DNA of 31,051 nt, from NCBI GenBank assembly GCA_949280095.1, contig CASDHD010000002.1, positions 1 to 31,051 on the forward strand, given 5' to 3'. A model generated the notes under the pieces. The model was given only the letters and a program-made list of their open reading frames with translations. It was not told the DNA's origin and did no database searches. Position numbers and translations under genes: made by a program. This document shows, in pieces, positions 16,211-24,306 of this stretch. The DNA comes from an uncultured Bacilli bacterium (lineage in GTDB: Bacteria > Bacillota_I > Bacilli_A > RF39 > UBA660). The stretch's first letter is position 1. Every line of letters starts with the position of its first letter.

Positions 16211-17019
16211 TAGGCTACTCCCCCTTTATTAAGAACTGCAGAAACTATTTCTTTCACTTCAGCAACAGATAAATGCGTTTTGTAGAATAGTACAATATAT
16301 AACGCATCTTCAAAAGAGATCGATAAGTTAAGTTTAATAATAGTACTAATTGTATTCTTAACTTCTTGAAAAGAATTTACCTCTTTATCATTAATAACAA
16401 TCTTCCATCCATCATCTACAGGTAATAAGTACTCTTCACATATTTTATTTTCTACTTTTTGAAGTTCTAAAGCAACATTGAAATCCTCTTCTTCTTTACT
16501 TGCTTCCATATTTTCTATTTTATCTATTAAAGATGCATCCCTTAATATGCTTTTTAAATAAATATTCACATCTTCTGTATCAACATTTTCAGTTTTTACT
16601 TCATAATGGAGTAGCATTGGAATATTATAAATTTCTCCCTCTTTATAGGCTACATTATCATTTTGATATTTTTTCATATTCTCAGCAATTGTATGTACAG
16701 TTTTTACTTCTGCAAGCAGTTCTGGATAATTTCTTAAAAATCCAACCTCATTTATAGCAAAATATTCATTAATCGTATCTTTTAACTCATTGATTTCAAC
16801 AGCAAAAATACGAAGAGCAAACATTCCATTTTCTTTTTGTAAAGGAATGCTATTTTCTTCTAATAAATCTAAAATTTGATTAAATTTATCTTCGCTTCTT
16901 AATAAAAGTAAACTTACTCCAAATTTATTGAAAGAATCAGAAAACATATTTAATGCTTCTTCGTCATTAGCAATCATTTGTTTCTCTTTCAACTTATTTA
17001 ATATTGTCACTATATTCAT
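16210..17019 (-). CDS. Unknown helical protein, second gene of cluster
   Basis: A 269-residue soluble protein, mainly helical, with no signal or membrane segment. The first 100 residues (LNKLKEKQMIANDEEALNMF; FNQILDLLEENSIPLQKENG; EVGFLRNYPELLAEV) have the helix-turn rhythm of a helical repeat. The C-terminal half has acidic loops and ends in SVAEVKEIVSAVLNKGGVA. AAGGGGGA precedes the ATG, and the gap from the first gene is 11 bases. Family not recognised. Confidence 0.72.
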   Translation of the reverse strand: MNIVTILNKLKEKQMIANDEEALNMFSDSFNKFGVSLLLLRSEDKFNQILDLLEENSIPLQKENGMFALRIFAVEINELKDTINEYFAINEVGFLRNYPELLAEVKTVHTIAENMKKYQNDNVAYKEGEIYNIPMLLHYEVKTENVDTEDVNIYLKSILRDASLIDKIENMEASKEEEDFNVALELQKVENKICEEYLLPVDDGWKIVINDKEVNSFQEVKNTISTIIKLNLSISFEDALYIVLFYKTHLSVAEVKEIVSAVLNKGGVA

Positions 17020-17030
17020 AGTAATCCCCC

Positions 17031-18155
17031 TTAATAAGCCATCAAAGGAACATTTTTAGGATCCATTCCATTATTTCTTAAAGATTCGATTACCTCTTTT
17101 AAATTCTCTTTTGAATATTTTTCAAGAACACTTGGATTTAAATAAACATCAATTGGTTCCTTACCAAGGTCTAATAAAAGATTAATCTTATCTTTTAATT
17201 CATTATCAGCCATTAATTCTGCATGATTAACAAAAATTTCTGTACCAATATTTGTTTCCTTTACAAAAGAAATATTTTTTGTAATAACAGTTGCATCATA
17301 ATTTGCTAATAAGTAGTCAATTTCTTGACCAGAATAATCTAGATAATCAATACCATTTTCTTTTAATAAATTGATTAAGTTTTCTTTTGGACTTGTCTCT
17401 TCGATTTCCACTTTTTCTGGTTCTTCTTCTACCATTTTAACTGCTTCTAATTCTACAATAGGTTCTGCATTTTTAGCTTCTGTAAAGACATCACTAAAAG
17501 TTTTTCCACTTTGTTCTCTTTCTAATACTTGTTCATCATAAGTTAACAATGCATCTTCTGGGAACATTAAAATTTTAGCTGCTTCTCTACACTCTTCTTC
17601 AGAAAAATTGAATTGTTCAAGTAATGAAATAATAGAGTCTCTCGTAATATTAATTCTTCTTGATAATGCAAGTTCAAAATATTCATTTAATTTTTCTTGA
17701 TTTGCTAGAGCTGCATCACGGCGAATACTAAGTTCATCAATTGTCGCAATTGCATTATTCATTTCTTCTTCTACTCTTACCAATTGCTTTTCTGCTTTTT
17801 TTGTGTCCAAAGTTACAGAGTCAATAGTACGAGGTAATGATTTATTTAATTTCTCAACCAATTCTTGAGGATTGAAATCAATATCTAAGCGGTCTAAAAC
17901 AGTTGCATAGTCATTACGATCAATGTCAGACAAAAGACTAGTCAATCTCTCTCCTTGGCTATTTAAATCATTATAAAGTTTCTCTAGATTTGCAATTCTA
18001 GCTTGTAAATCTTTTTTCTCTTCCGTTGTCCTTGTTTTAGTTTCTACAGCGCGATTTCTTTGTCTATTCATTTCAACTAAAACAACACTATCGTCTCCTC
18101 TTAAATTATACAATTTGTCTAGCAAAGCACTAACTTCAGCTGATAATGCCTTCAT
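17031..18155 (-). CDS. Coiled-coil protein with a C-terminal helical-repeat region, first gene of cluster
   Basis: A 374-residue protein. The start is ATG at 18155: GGGAGTG lies 6 bases before it and overlaps the ATG at 18170. Residues about 30-75 and 120-165 are heptad-like, charged helices (KTRTTEEKKDLQARIANLEK; KKAEKQLVRVEEEMNNAIAT), consistent with a coiled coil. An acidic linker (about 225-255, EEEPEKVEIEETSP) leads to a C-terminal helical region with NGIDYLDYSGQEIDYLLANY and NISFVKETNIGTEIFVNH. No signal peptide. Family not recognised. A strong promoter at 18183-18211 drives the cluster. Confidence 0.75.
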   Translation of the reverse strand: MKALSAEVSALLDKLYNLRGDDSVVLVEMNRQRNRAVETKTRTTEEKKDLQARIANLEKLYNDLNSQGERLTSLLSDIDRNDYATVLDRLDIDFNPQELVEKLNKSLPRTIDSVTLDTKKAEKQLVRVEEEMNNAIATIDELSIRRDAALANQEKLNEYFELALSRRINITRDSIISLLEQFNFSEEECREAAKILMFPEDALLTYDEQVLEREQSGKTFSDVFTEAKNAEPIVELEAVKMVEEEPEKVEIEETSPKENLINLLKENGIDYLDYSGQEIDYLLANYDATVITKNISFVKETNIGTEIFVNHAELMADNELKDKINLLLDLGKEPIDVYLNPSVLEKYSKENLKEVIESLRNNGMDPKNVPLMAY

Positions 18156-18182
18156 ACTAATCACTCCCATATTCTACAAAAG

Positions 18183-18211
18183 ATTATATCAAAAGAAATT
18201 TCAAATGTAAA
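18183..18211 (-). promoter_or_regulatory. Sigma-A promoter of the three-gene cluster
   Basis: On the minus strand TTTACA (18211-18206) and a perfect TATAAT (18188-18183) are separated by exactly 17 bases. The start codon at 18155 lies about 27 bases below the -10 box. Confidence 0.85.
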
Positions 18212-18279
18212 CTAGTATTTTTACGGAAATTTTAGCAAGACAATTTTCGCAAAAATTTTACACTTTAAAAAAATTAAAA

Positions 18280-18308
18280 ATTGTAAATAAATAAAATCAA
18301 TGCTAAGA
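18280..18308 (+). promoter_or_regulatory. Possible promoter of the HAD nucleotidase gene
   Basis: TTGTAA (18280-18285) and TAAGAT (18303-18308) are 17 bases apart, each matching the consensus at four of six bases. The ribosome binding site AGGTGAGG follows about 8 bases later. Confidence 0.35.
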
Positions 18309-18328
18309 TTAGAAATAGGTGAGGATGC

Positions 18329-18892
18329 TTGAAAAAAATATTAATTGATATGGATGATACTATCCTAGTGGATTGTTACTTAGAAGTAGTAAATGAATAT
18401 TTGAATACAAATTATACATATAAAGATATTAAAAAATATTGGGTTGATGAAATTATTCCCAAAGAAAAAGAAGCAGAATATTTAGATTATTTTTATAATA
18501 AAATTAATGTTTATGATTATGGGCATGTACAAGAAAATGCAATTCATGTAATCGAACAGTTAAATAAATATTATGATGTATTAATATGTAGTGCATACAT
18601 TGACCATCGCGATTTAGAAATTTGCTCTAAAATTCTTACACATAAACATAATTGGTTAGTTAAAAACCTACCCTTCATAAAACCAGAAAATTTTATTTTC
18701 ACTAACCGTAAAGATGTAATTCCAACAGATATAAAAATAGATGACAAAGTAGAAAATCTAAAAACTTGTGAAACCAAACTTTTAATTACCGCTTACCATA
18801 ATAAGAATATTCCAATTGAAGAATTAAAAGCACAAAATATAATCCGTGTCAACGATTGGAATCAAATTGCCGAAATATTACTTAATCATTAA
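18329..18892 (+). CDS. 5'(3')-deoxyribonucleotidase-like HAD hydrolase
   Basis: A 187-residue HAD-family phosphatase, starting at TTG with GGTGAGG upstream. Motif I is DMDDT (nucleophile Asp7, acid Asp9), motif II is CSAYID near residue 91, a Lys in KHNWLVKNLPF follows, and the metal-binding motif is KIDDKVENL near 136-144. The layout and size fit the NT5C type, which dephosphorylates deoxynucleoside monophosphates; the substrate is inferred from the family. It is one of few plus-strand genes, and its last 11 bases overlap the end of the convergent sortase gene. Confidence 0.82.
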   Translation: MKKILIDMDDTILVDCYLEVVNEYLNTNYTYKDIKKYWVDEIIPKEKEAEYLDYFYNKINVYDYGHVQENAIHVIEQLNKYYDVLICSAYIDHRDLEICSKILTHKHNWLVKNLPFIKPENFIFTNRKDVIPTDIKIDDKVENLKTCETKLLITAYHNKNIPIEELKAQNIIRVNDWNQIAEILLNH

Positions 18893-19439
18893 TAAGTTTA
18901 AAAATATAAACATTTTGTAATGTTTTATTTTTTTTATCACAAGTAATAAGTGTCAAGTTTGTTTGACTCTTATTTCTTTTAATCTCAACAGTTCCATCTT
19001 TAACAACATCATATTTATCTACCAGTTCATAAGTATATTTTTGGGTATTATAATATACATAGGCAATATCTTGTATATCTAATTTATATAATTTTTTAAA
19101 AAATGATATCCTACTATTACCACTATGCGAAGCCAAAATCAAATTACTAAACTTTACATCAGGAAATAAAGAAGTTTCAATCATTTGGATATTTTTATTC
19201 ACATTATTTTGTTTAGAATCTAAATTATAAAAACCTCTTTTTAAATTTATTTTAGGAATTTCCAAAACACCACTATAATCCTCTTCAGTTTGTTCTTCTT
19301 GGATAGAGGAAAGATATGCCTCTACCTTTTGTTCCTCTTCTTTTTTTATATTTTCCTGCATAAAATGTGAAAAGAAAAGAAAACTAAATCCAAATAAAAT
19401 CAAAAACAATCCAACAACTCTAAATCTTTTCTTTGCCAT
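18882..19439 (-). CDS. Sortase of the adjacent surface protein, with the catalytic Arg missing
   Basis: A 185-residue class-B/D-like transpeptidase. A membrane anchor at about 8-26 (VVGLFLILFGFSFLFFSHF) places the enzyme outside the cell. Catalytic His is His105 in LASHSGNSR and catalytic Cys is Cys167 in TLITCDKK. The Arg that normally follows the Cys by about 10-13 residues is not present: the strand reads LQNVYIFKL, with Asn176 where an Arg would be expected. Its ATG overlaps the end of the surface protein gene by 20 bases, so the two are coupled. It probably anchors that protein, though activity without Arg is uncertain. Confidence 0.82.
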   Translation of the reverse strand: MAKKRFRVVGLFLILFGFSFLFFSHFMQENIKKEEEQKVEAYLSSIQEEQTEEDYSGVLEIPKINLKRGFYNLDSKQNNVNKNIQMIETSLFPDVKFSNLILASHSGNSRISFFKKLYKLDIQDIAYVYYNTQKYTYELVDKYDVVKDGTVEIKRNKSQTNLTLITCDKKNKTLQNVYIFKLIND

Positions 19440-21477
19440 AAAGCAAAAACCCCAATCCTAAAAGAAAGAATATAAAAGAATATACAATATATCCATTTAA
19501 GGATTTACCAGTACTTGGAACTCGGACATTTTCCAGAGAAACTTGAACTATCTCTTTATTCTCTTTAATTTCAAAATACAATCTATCTAAAAACAGTTGG
19601 TAGCCTGGCATAGTCTTCTTTTCCAAAATAAAGTACTTACCATAAGGTAAATTCTCTACTACTATTTTTCCACTTTCATCTGTAATACCTCGGTACATTA
19701 ATTCTTCATTCTCATTATAAACTTCTATCAAAACATTTGGCAAAAACTTACCAGTCGTATCAGTTTTATAAAACTCTAAAGTGCCACGATAAGGTTGATT
19801 TAAAAGAGTCACATAAGTTTTAGCTTCAGAAAACTCATCTACCACAAAAGAAATATCTTGTACAAAATGGTATCCTGTTTTACCACTTATTTGCTTTATA
19901 ATATATTCCCCATAAGGAAGAACAATTTCTGAAATTCCATTTTCTTGAACAGTAAGCGATGCTACTTTTTTCATAGTTAATTGATTATAAATCTCAAAAA
20001 CAGCCTCACTTTCTGGTTTAATATCATGAAAATATAAATAATTCTTATTGATAATCAAACGGGTTTTATAAACATCATCATACACTTTTATAGATATAAT
20101 TTCATCGGCATTATCTTTCGTCACTTGAAAATCATATCTTGTTTTATCTATCTTATAACCTGTAGGAGCTTTTATTTCTTTTAAATAATAATTTCCTAAT
20201 AATAAATTTTTCTTTGATAATGCGCTACAATCTTTTCCTATCACAAGAGTTTGTAAAAGTTCATCGTATTCATTATAAATTCCATAAATAGCTCCATTTA
20301 ATGAGGCAAATGAACTACTTGCTGTACAACTTTTTGTATCATGATCTAATTTTTCTAGACGAACTTGACCTAAGTAAATTTTATCATAAACAGTAAGTTC
20401 TTTTAGAGGATGTTCTAAAGTAAGTTCAAAATAATATGGAGTAGTGTCCAATTCATAATGTAAACCAGCTTCTACCTCTTGAACATAATAAGTTCCCAAT
20501 TCTAAATCTTCTATAACCGCAGAGCAATTCTCGTCAATAATAAGGTCTTGTACAAAAGTACCATTCGCTTTATAAAGTTTATAAATACTTCCTTCTAAAG
20601 ATCCTCCTTCTCCTGACTTACAACTTTTATTATCTGCATCATATTTTTTTAACTTTAATTTCCCACTTATTACCTCAAATGAAACATTTGCTTCCAAAGT
20701 TGGGATATTTCCTGGAACTAAAACATCTTGTCCAGCATTAGAAGTATAAACAATGAAAGCGGACTCCCAAGCATCAGCAATCTTTTCTAAACTTATACTT
20801 CCATTTTTCATAGAAGATGGTTTAACAACAAGTTCATTATTAAGAGTTGAATATATACAATTCTCACAACGTGTAACAAAAAAACCGTTTAAAGACCCCA
20901 AACGATAATCTTGATGTAAAGGAATTTTAACAAAAGTATCAGAAAATGATGGTTTACTTAAATATTCATTTACCAATCTCTTGATTTCTTCCATGTGACT
21001 CTTTATCTCACTTGGCGTATCGATAACATATTTATAAGGATCACTCGGATTATAACGGCTTGTAAATTGAAAACTTCTTCCTGCTTCATTCCAAATTAAA
21101 GATTGTGTAGCAACTATCCAATCATCTCCACTATGACCATCATAGCCATATCCAAAATATGCATACAAAGAAATTCTTTCTAATTGTGTTTTATTTAACG
21201 CAACAAAATTTGTCATCTCCTCATAAGGCAAATCATAATATCCATTATAAACACCTGTTCCCAGTGAAACACCTGGTTCTATACAATAGGCAGTTTTCCC
21301 ATCACTTTTTCTAATAAAATGTTGAAAATTCCCATAATGCCCCGTTGTATCTACAAAACTATAGTTTGTAATAAATGGTCCTTCAAAACTATCTGTTGTT
21401 GTCTTCGCCAAAACACATGTAGGTATTATCCAAAAAACTAAAACTACAGCGAGCAAAATTTTATTTTTATGTAACAT
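19420..21477 (-). CDS. Cell-wall-anchored adhesin with thioester domain and four SpaA/Cna_B repeats
   Basis: A 685-residue surface protein. Residues 1-24 are a signal peptide (cleavage after VLA). The thioester domain follows: YCIEPG (Cys65) and TQSLIW (Gln125) are the residues that form the internal Cys-Gln thioester, used by Gram-positive adhesins to bind host amines. Four SpaA-like repeats lie at about 272-365, 370-465, 470-560 and 565-650; repeats 1 and 2 carry the Lys, a Cys pair and the Glu of an isopeptide bond (YVQEVEAG, YLKEIKAPTGY), while repeat 3 has Gln in that place. The C-terminus is VPSTG (653-657), a membrane helix and GKEKI, a sorting signal that departs from LPxTG. Sortase follows. 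Confidence 0.88.
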   Translation of the reverse strand: MLHKNKILLAVVLVFWIIPTCVLAKTTTDSFEGPFITNYSFVDTTGHYGNFQHFIRKSDGKTAYCIEPGVSLGTGVYNGYYDLPYEEMTNFVALNKTQLERISLYAYFGYGYDGHSGDDWIVATQSLIWNEAGRSFQFTSRYNPSDPYKYVIDTPSEIKSHMEEIKRLVNEYLSKPSFSDTFVKIPLHQDYRLGSLNGFFVTRCENCIYSTLNNELVVKPSSMKNGSISLEKIADAWESAFIVYTSNAGQDVLVPGNIPTLEANVSFEVISGKLKLKKYDADNKSCKSGEGGSLEGSIYKLYKANGTFVQDLIIDENCSAVIEDLELGTYYVQEVEAGLHYELDTTPYYFELTLEHPLKELTVYDKIYLGQVRLEKLDHDTKSCTASSSFASLNGAIYGIYNEYDELLQTLVIGKDCSALSKKNLLLGNYYLKEIKAPTGYKIDKTRYDFQVTKDNADEIISIKVYDDVYKTRLIINKNYLYFHDIKPESEAVFEIYNQLTMKKVASLTVQENGISEIVLPYGEYIIKQISGKTGYHFVQDISFVVDEFSEAKTYVTLLNQPYRGTLEFYKTDTTGKFLPNVLIEVYNENEELMYRGITDESGKIVVENLPYGKYFILEKKTMPGYQLFLDRLYFEIKENKEIVQVSLENVRVPSTGKSLNGYIVYSFIFFLLGLGFLLYGKEKI

Positions 21478-21547
21478 AGTACATTTCTCCCTTCATAAAT
21501 ATATATACAACGCAAATTTGCTATTTCCTTTTTTTTCGGTAAAATTT

Positions 21548-21583
21548 TTCAAAAAAAAATAATTTACTCGAAAGTAAACTATT
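21548..21583 (-). terminator. Terminator with UUCG loop after the CmpB-type gene
   Basis: AATAATTTACT (21558-21568) and AGTAAACTATT (21573-21583) form an 11-pair stem with one G-T pair. On the minus strand the loop is TTCG and nine T follow. The stem includes the stop codon (21579-21581) of the gene it ends. Confidence 0.85.
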
Positions 21584-22235
21584 CTCCTTTTAAAATGGGA
21601 TACTTATTATACATATACTCATCATTATATTTTTCATCATAAAATTTTCCTATAACAGTCTTAGCCTCTATTCCTTTATGACGGATTACCATTCTACCAA
21701 ATACACTATAAGATAATGCCATATCGATTGAAATAAAAAGAAATAGTATAATGCAAATCATTTTTCCTAAAGAATAAGGAATTTTTTCTATCCATTTTGA
21801 AACAACTGGATAAACAATTTTTAATAAAATGACTCCCATAACTCCCCAAATAATCATAATTGGAATTGTCGTTTTTCCTTGAATATTTAAAAACATACTA
21901 GAGTAATCCCAAAATTGTATATTAAAGATTTTTTCCGATAAAACGCCTGCAATGAATTCAAAAATTCCTCCTAGTAAAAAAGCATAGATAAATGTTTTAC
22001 TAAAGCCTCTTCTATCATTACGCGGGCCTAAAATAATTAAAAACAAAATCAAACCAAAACCATACAATGTACTAAAGGGACCAATTAATAAATCATGACG
22101 GCTAGTCCATACGCCATGCTGAACAAACCACTGCATCTCTTCAAAAAAACTGCCAAAAAGACTGCCAAGCACAAAAAAAAGAAAAATCTTATCAAAACAT
22201 AAACCTTGTGCATATACTTTTTTGTTCTGTTTCAT
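21579..22235 (-). CDS. Putative ABC-transporter-permease-like membrane protein (CmpB type, PF06541 family)
   Basis: A membrane protein of 218 residues if started at ATG 22235; the ATG at 22265 would add ten residues but has no ribosome binding site. About five hydrophobic helices are seen (FLFFVLGSLFGSFFEEMQWF; LLIGPFSTLYGFGLILFLII; AFLLGGIFEFIAGVLSEKIF; TTIPIMIIWGVMGVILLKIV). The pattern of SFFEE, LLIGPFSTLYGFG and FEFIAGVLSE(K) is typical of the family, whose link to ABC transport is by name only; no ATPase gene is nearby. It is divergent from the DUF2975/XRE operon and shares its control region. Confidence 0.78.
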   Translation of the reverse strand: MKQNKKVYAQGLCFDKIFLFFVLGSLFGSFFEEMQWFVQHGVWTSRHDLLIGPFSTLYGFGLILFLIILGPRNDRRGFSKTFIYAFLLGGIFEFIAGVLSEKIFNIQFWDYSSMFLNIQGKTTIPIMIIWGVMGVILLKIVYPVVSKWIEKIPYSLGKMICIILFLFISIDMALSYSVFGRMVIRHKGIEAKTVIGKFYDEKYNDEYMYNKYPILKGE

Positions 22236-22308
22236 AATAATCACACTCTTAAAATTAGTGTGCATTATTTAAGAGAAAAATATTCTTTTGTCATATTATT
22301 TTACGATT

Positions 22309-22337
22309 ATCATAAAAAATATATTGATTTTTAACAA
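22309..22337 (-). promoter_or_regulatory. Promoter of the CmpB-type gene
   Basis: On the minus strand TTGTTA (22337-22332) and TATGAT (22314-22309) are separated by 17 bases. The -35 box coincides with a TAACAA half-site of the operator-like array at 22332-22360. Confidence 0.6.
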
Positions 22338-22352
22338 ATAAATTGTTATGCT
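22324..22352 (+). promoter_or_regulatory. Promoter of the DUF2975/XRE/DUF4173 operon
   Basis: TTGATT (22324-22329) and TATGCT (22347-22352) are 17 bases apart, and TG at 22345 gives an extended -10. It is divergent from the promoter at 22309-22337; the two -35 boxes are only two bases apart. Confidence 0.55.
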
Positions 22353-22360
22353 GTTAACAA
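22332..22360. promoter_or_regulatory. Operator-like array of three TTGTTA/TAACAA half-sites
   Basis: TAACAA at 22332-22337, TTGTTA at 22343-22348 and TAACAA at 22355-22360 form two overlapping inverted repeats with spacers of 5 and 6 bases. The first half-site is the -35 of the leftward promoter, the second overlaps the -10 of the rightward one. The XRE repressor gene lies in the controlled operon, so it is a likely binder. Confidence 0.5.
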
Positions 22361-22372
22361 GAGGTGAAGAAA

Positions 22373-22825
22373 ATGCAAAAAAGTCCAATTGCAAGAGTCA
22401 TAACGATAGTATTAGATATTATTTTAATAGGAGGAGTAATCGTAACATTTTTTATACCAACCCTTTATAATATTTTTAAAGTTCCAAATATCAGTTCTTT
22501 CCAAAATCATACCTTTTTATATAAACTCGCTTTTTATCTTTGTTATTTCACATTTTTAGGAATTATTTTTTTCTTAATCAAAGTATTCCATTTAGTCTAT
22601 AATGGAAGTCCTTTCAAAAAAGAACTTGTCTTATTTCTTAAAAGTATTGCTGTATTATTTATGCTTTTAACCATTATTATCTTTATCAAATTTATATTCA
22701 TACCTAGCATTTTGTCTATTGTTGCTATTGTAGTTACGTTTATCGCAAGTTTAAGTTTTTATGTTTTAAGCCAAGTATTTAAAACGGCGATTGCTTATAA
22801 ACACGAAATAGATTTCATAATTTAG
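22373..22825 (+). CDS. DUF2975 family membrane protein
   Basis: A 150-residue protein with four hydrophobic helices (RVITIVLDIILIGGVIVTFF; LAFYLCYFTFLGIIFFLIKV; LKSIAVLFMLLTIIIFIKFI; ILSIVAIVVTFIASLSFYVL). The central FHLVYNGSPFKKELVLFLKS fits the DUF2975 family, which is regularly paired with a small XRE regulator, as here. The ATG at 22373 is preferred since AAGAGGTG lies 8 bases upstream and overlaps the in-frame GTG at 22364. Function of the family is unknown; the pair may act as a membrane-linked regulatory switch. Confidence 0.82.
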   Translation: MQKSPIARVITIVLDIILIGGVIVTFFIPTLYNIFKVPNISSFQNHTFLYKLAFYLCYFTFLGIIFFLIKVFHLVYNGSPFKKELVLFLKSIAVLFMLLTIIIFIKFIFIPSILSIVAIVVTFIASLSFYVLSQVFKTAIAYKHEIDFII

Positions 22826-22834
22826 GAGGATATC

Positions 22835-23059
22835 ATGATTATTGTAAATTTAGATGTAATGATGGCAAAAAGAAAAATGTCTTTAAATGAATTAAGTTTA
22901 AAAACAGGTATTACCACTACCAATCTTTCCATATTAAAAACAAATAAAGCCAAGGCCATTCGCTTTTCTACACTAGAAGCAATTTGCAAAGCCTTACATT
23001 GCCAACCACAAGATATTTTAGAATATGAGGAGAATCAAAATGAGAACAAGGAAAAATGA
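22835..23059 (+). CDS. Small XRE/Cro-type regulator (YozG-like)
   Basis: A 74-residue protein that is nearly only a helix-turn-helix: MAKRKMSLNELSLKTGITTT is helices 1-2 and NLSILKTNKAKAIRFSTLEA the recognition helix region, followed by ICKALHCQPQDILEY, the typical end of this family. AGGAGG lies 5 bases before the ATG, and the gene starts nine bases after the DUF2975 gene. It probably represses its own operon through the half-site array at 22332-22360. Its last 20 bases overlap the next gene. Confidence 0.9.
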   Translation: MIIVNLDVMMAKRKMSLNELSLKTGITTTNLSILKTNKAKAIRFSTLEAICKALHCQPQDILEYEENQNENKEK

Positions 23060-24272
23060 AATTTTAACAACTGCTATTTGTAGTTTTATACTTGCAAGTA
23101 TAATCACAATCTTGAAGTTATGTATAAAAGATTTTTATTTAAAAACCTATACTCTACCATTTACTCTTTTATTAATTGTTTTTCTATTTCTAACCTTTTA
23201 CCTAAAAATGGAAAAGAATAAAAAGGCATTAGTTCTTCTTATTCCAATTGTTTTAATACTAGGAGGTTCCTTTATTCCCATTGCTTCAAGTAACAAAGTA
23301 ATTAATGTATTTATACTTCCTTTCGTAATGAGTATATTTTTCTTAAGTTATCTAAATAAAAAATATGAGCTTAATCGTCATTTTTGGAAATGTATTTTTA
23401 AACTTTTTCCAAACAAATTATTAGAAAATCTAAAAGAGCTCTCTATTTTCAAGAAGAAGGAAAGAAAAATAAATACTTCCAAAATTGCTAACATTTGTAT
23501 AGGGTGTATAATTGGAATTCCCATCGCTTTTATTATTTTATCTCTATTAACAAGTGCAGACCAATATTTTAATTCTTTTATTGATACTTTGTTAGCATTC
23601 CTACACAATAGTGAAAAATGGGATACTATTTTAAACAATTTACTAAAAATTCTTTTCTATTTTATTATCATTTTTAATATTTACAGAAATGCGAGCAAAA
23701 GCAAAAAAGAGAAACAAAATAACGAAATAAAAACCAAAAATGTGAATGAGACTATAATCAAAACTATTCTTCTCATTATAAATATGGTATTTGTCCTATT
23801 CCTTATTTCAGAAATTTCAAAATTAACAATCAATTTTTTAGAATTACCAACAGAATACACTTATGCAAGTTATGCAAGAGAAGGTTTTTTCCAATTACTA
23901 TTTGTAACTTTAATTAATTTTAGTATCATTATTTATATCCTTTATTATACAAATACACTTGATAATAGTAAAAATGTCAAAAGATATTTACTTACTCTAA
24001 TAGCATTTTCAATTATCCTTATCTTTAATTCTTACTATCGCATGTTTTTATATATGTATGAATATGGATTTACTATATTGCGACTACAAGTCATATTATT
24101 TTTACTTATGGAATTCATTTTATTTTGTATTTGTATAAAAAAAATCTGCTTCCATTTAAAAATGAAAGACAGCTTATTATTTATGAGTGTCATATTAACT
24201 ACTTACATCGTTAATTTATATTTATGTATAGAGTCTTTTATAAATTTACTAAACAGACTTTTTTTAAAGTAA
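23040..24272 (+). CDS. DUF4173 (DUF4153-related) multi-pass membrane protein
   Basis: A protein of 410 residues starting at ATG 23040 (GAGGAG 7 bases upstream, inside the XRE gene; an earlier ATG at 23025 is less well placed). About ten hydrophobic helices are seen; a charged loop near residues 120-145 (LKELSIFKKKERKINTSKIA) and the later FFQLLFVTLINFSIIIYILY and NSYYRMFLYMYEYGFTILRL segments are typical of the family (Tyr-Gly-Phe-Thr, then Leu-Arg). Function is unknown. Together with DUF2975 and the XRE regulator it makes a three-gene operon. Base use is more AT-rich than in the core genes. Confidence 0.82.
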   Translation: MRTRKNEILTTAICSFILASIITILKLCIKDFYLKTYTLPFTLLLIVFLFLTFYLKMEKNKKALVLLIPIVLILGGSFIPIASSNKVINVFILPFVMSIFFLSYLNKKYELNRHFWKCIFKLFPNKLLENLKELSIFKKKERKINTSKIANICIGCIIGIPIAFIILSLLTSADQYFNSFIDTLLAFLHNSEKWDTILNNLLKILFYFIIIFNIYRNASKSKKEKQNNEIKTKNVNETIIKTILLIINMVFVLFLISEISKLTINFLELPTEYTYASYAREGFFQLLFVTLINFSIIIYILYYTNTLDNSKNVKRYLLTLIAFSIILIFNSYYRMFLYMYEYGFTILRLQVILFLLMEFILFCICIKKICFHLKMKDSLLFMSVILTTYIVNLYLCIESFINLLNRLFLK

Positions 24273-24306
24273 ATAAACCAATGTTTTAGTTTATTTGCTT
24301 TTTAAT
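24266..24306 (+). terminator. Terminator of the DUF2975/XRE/DUF4173 operon
   Basis: AAAGTAAATAAAC (24266-24278) pairs with GTTTATTTGCTTT (24289-24301), 13 pairs with one T-G pair and a ten-base loop, followed by TTAATTTC. It includes the stop codon of the DUF4173 gene and lies against the end of the convergent gene at 24286. Confidence 0.75.
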
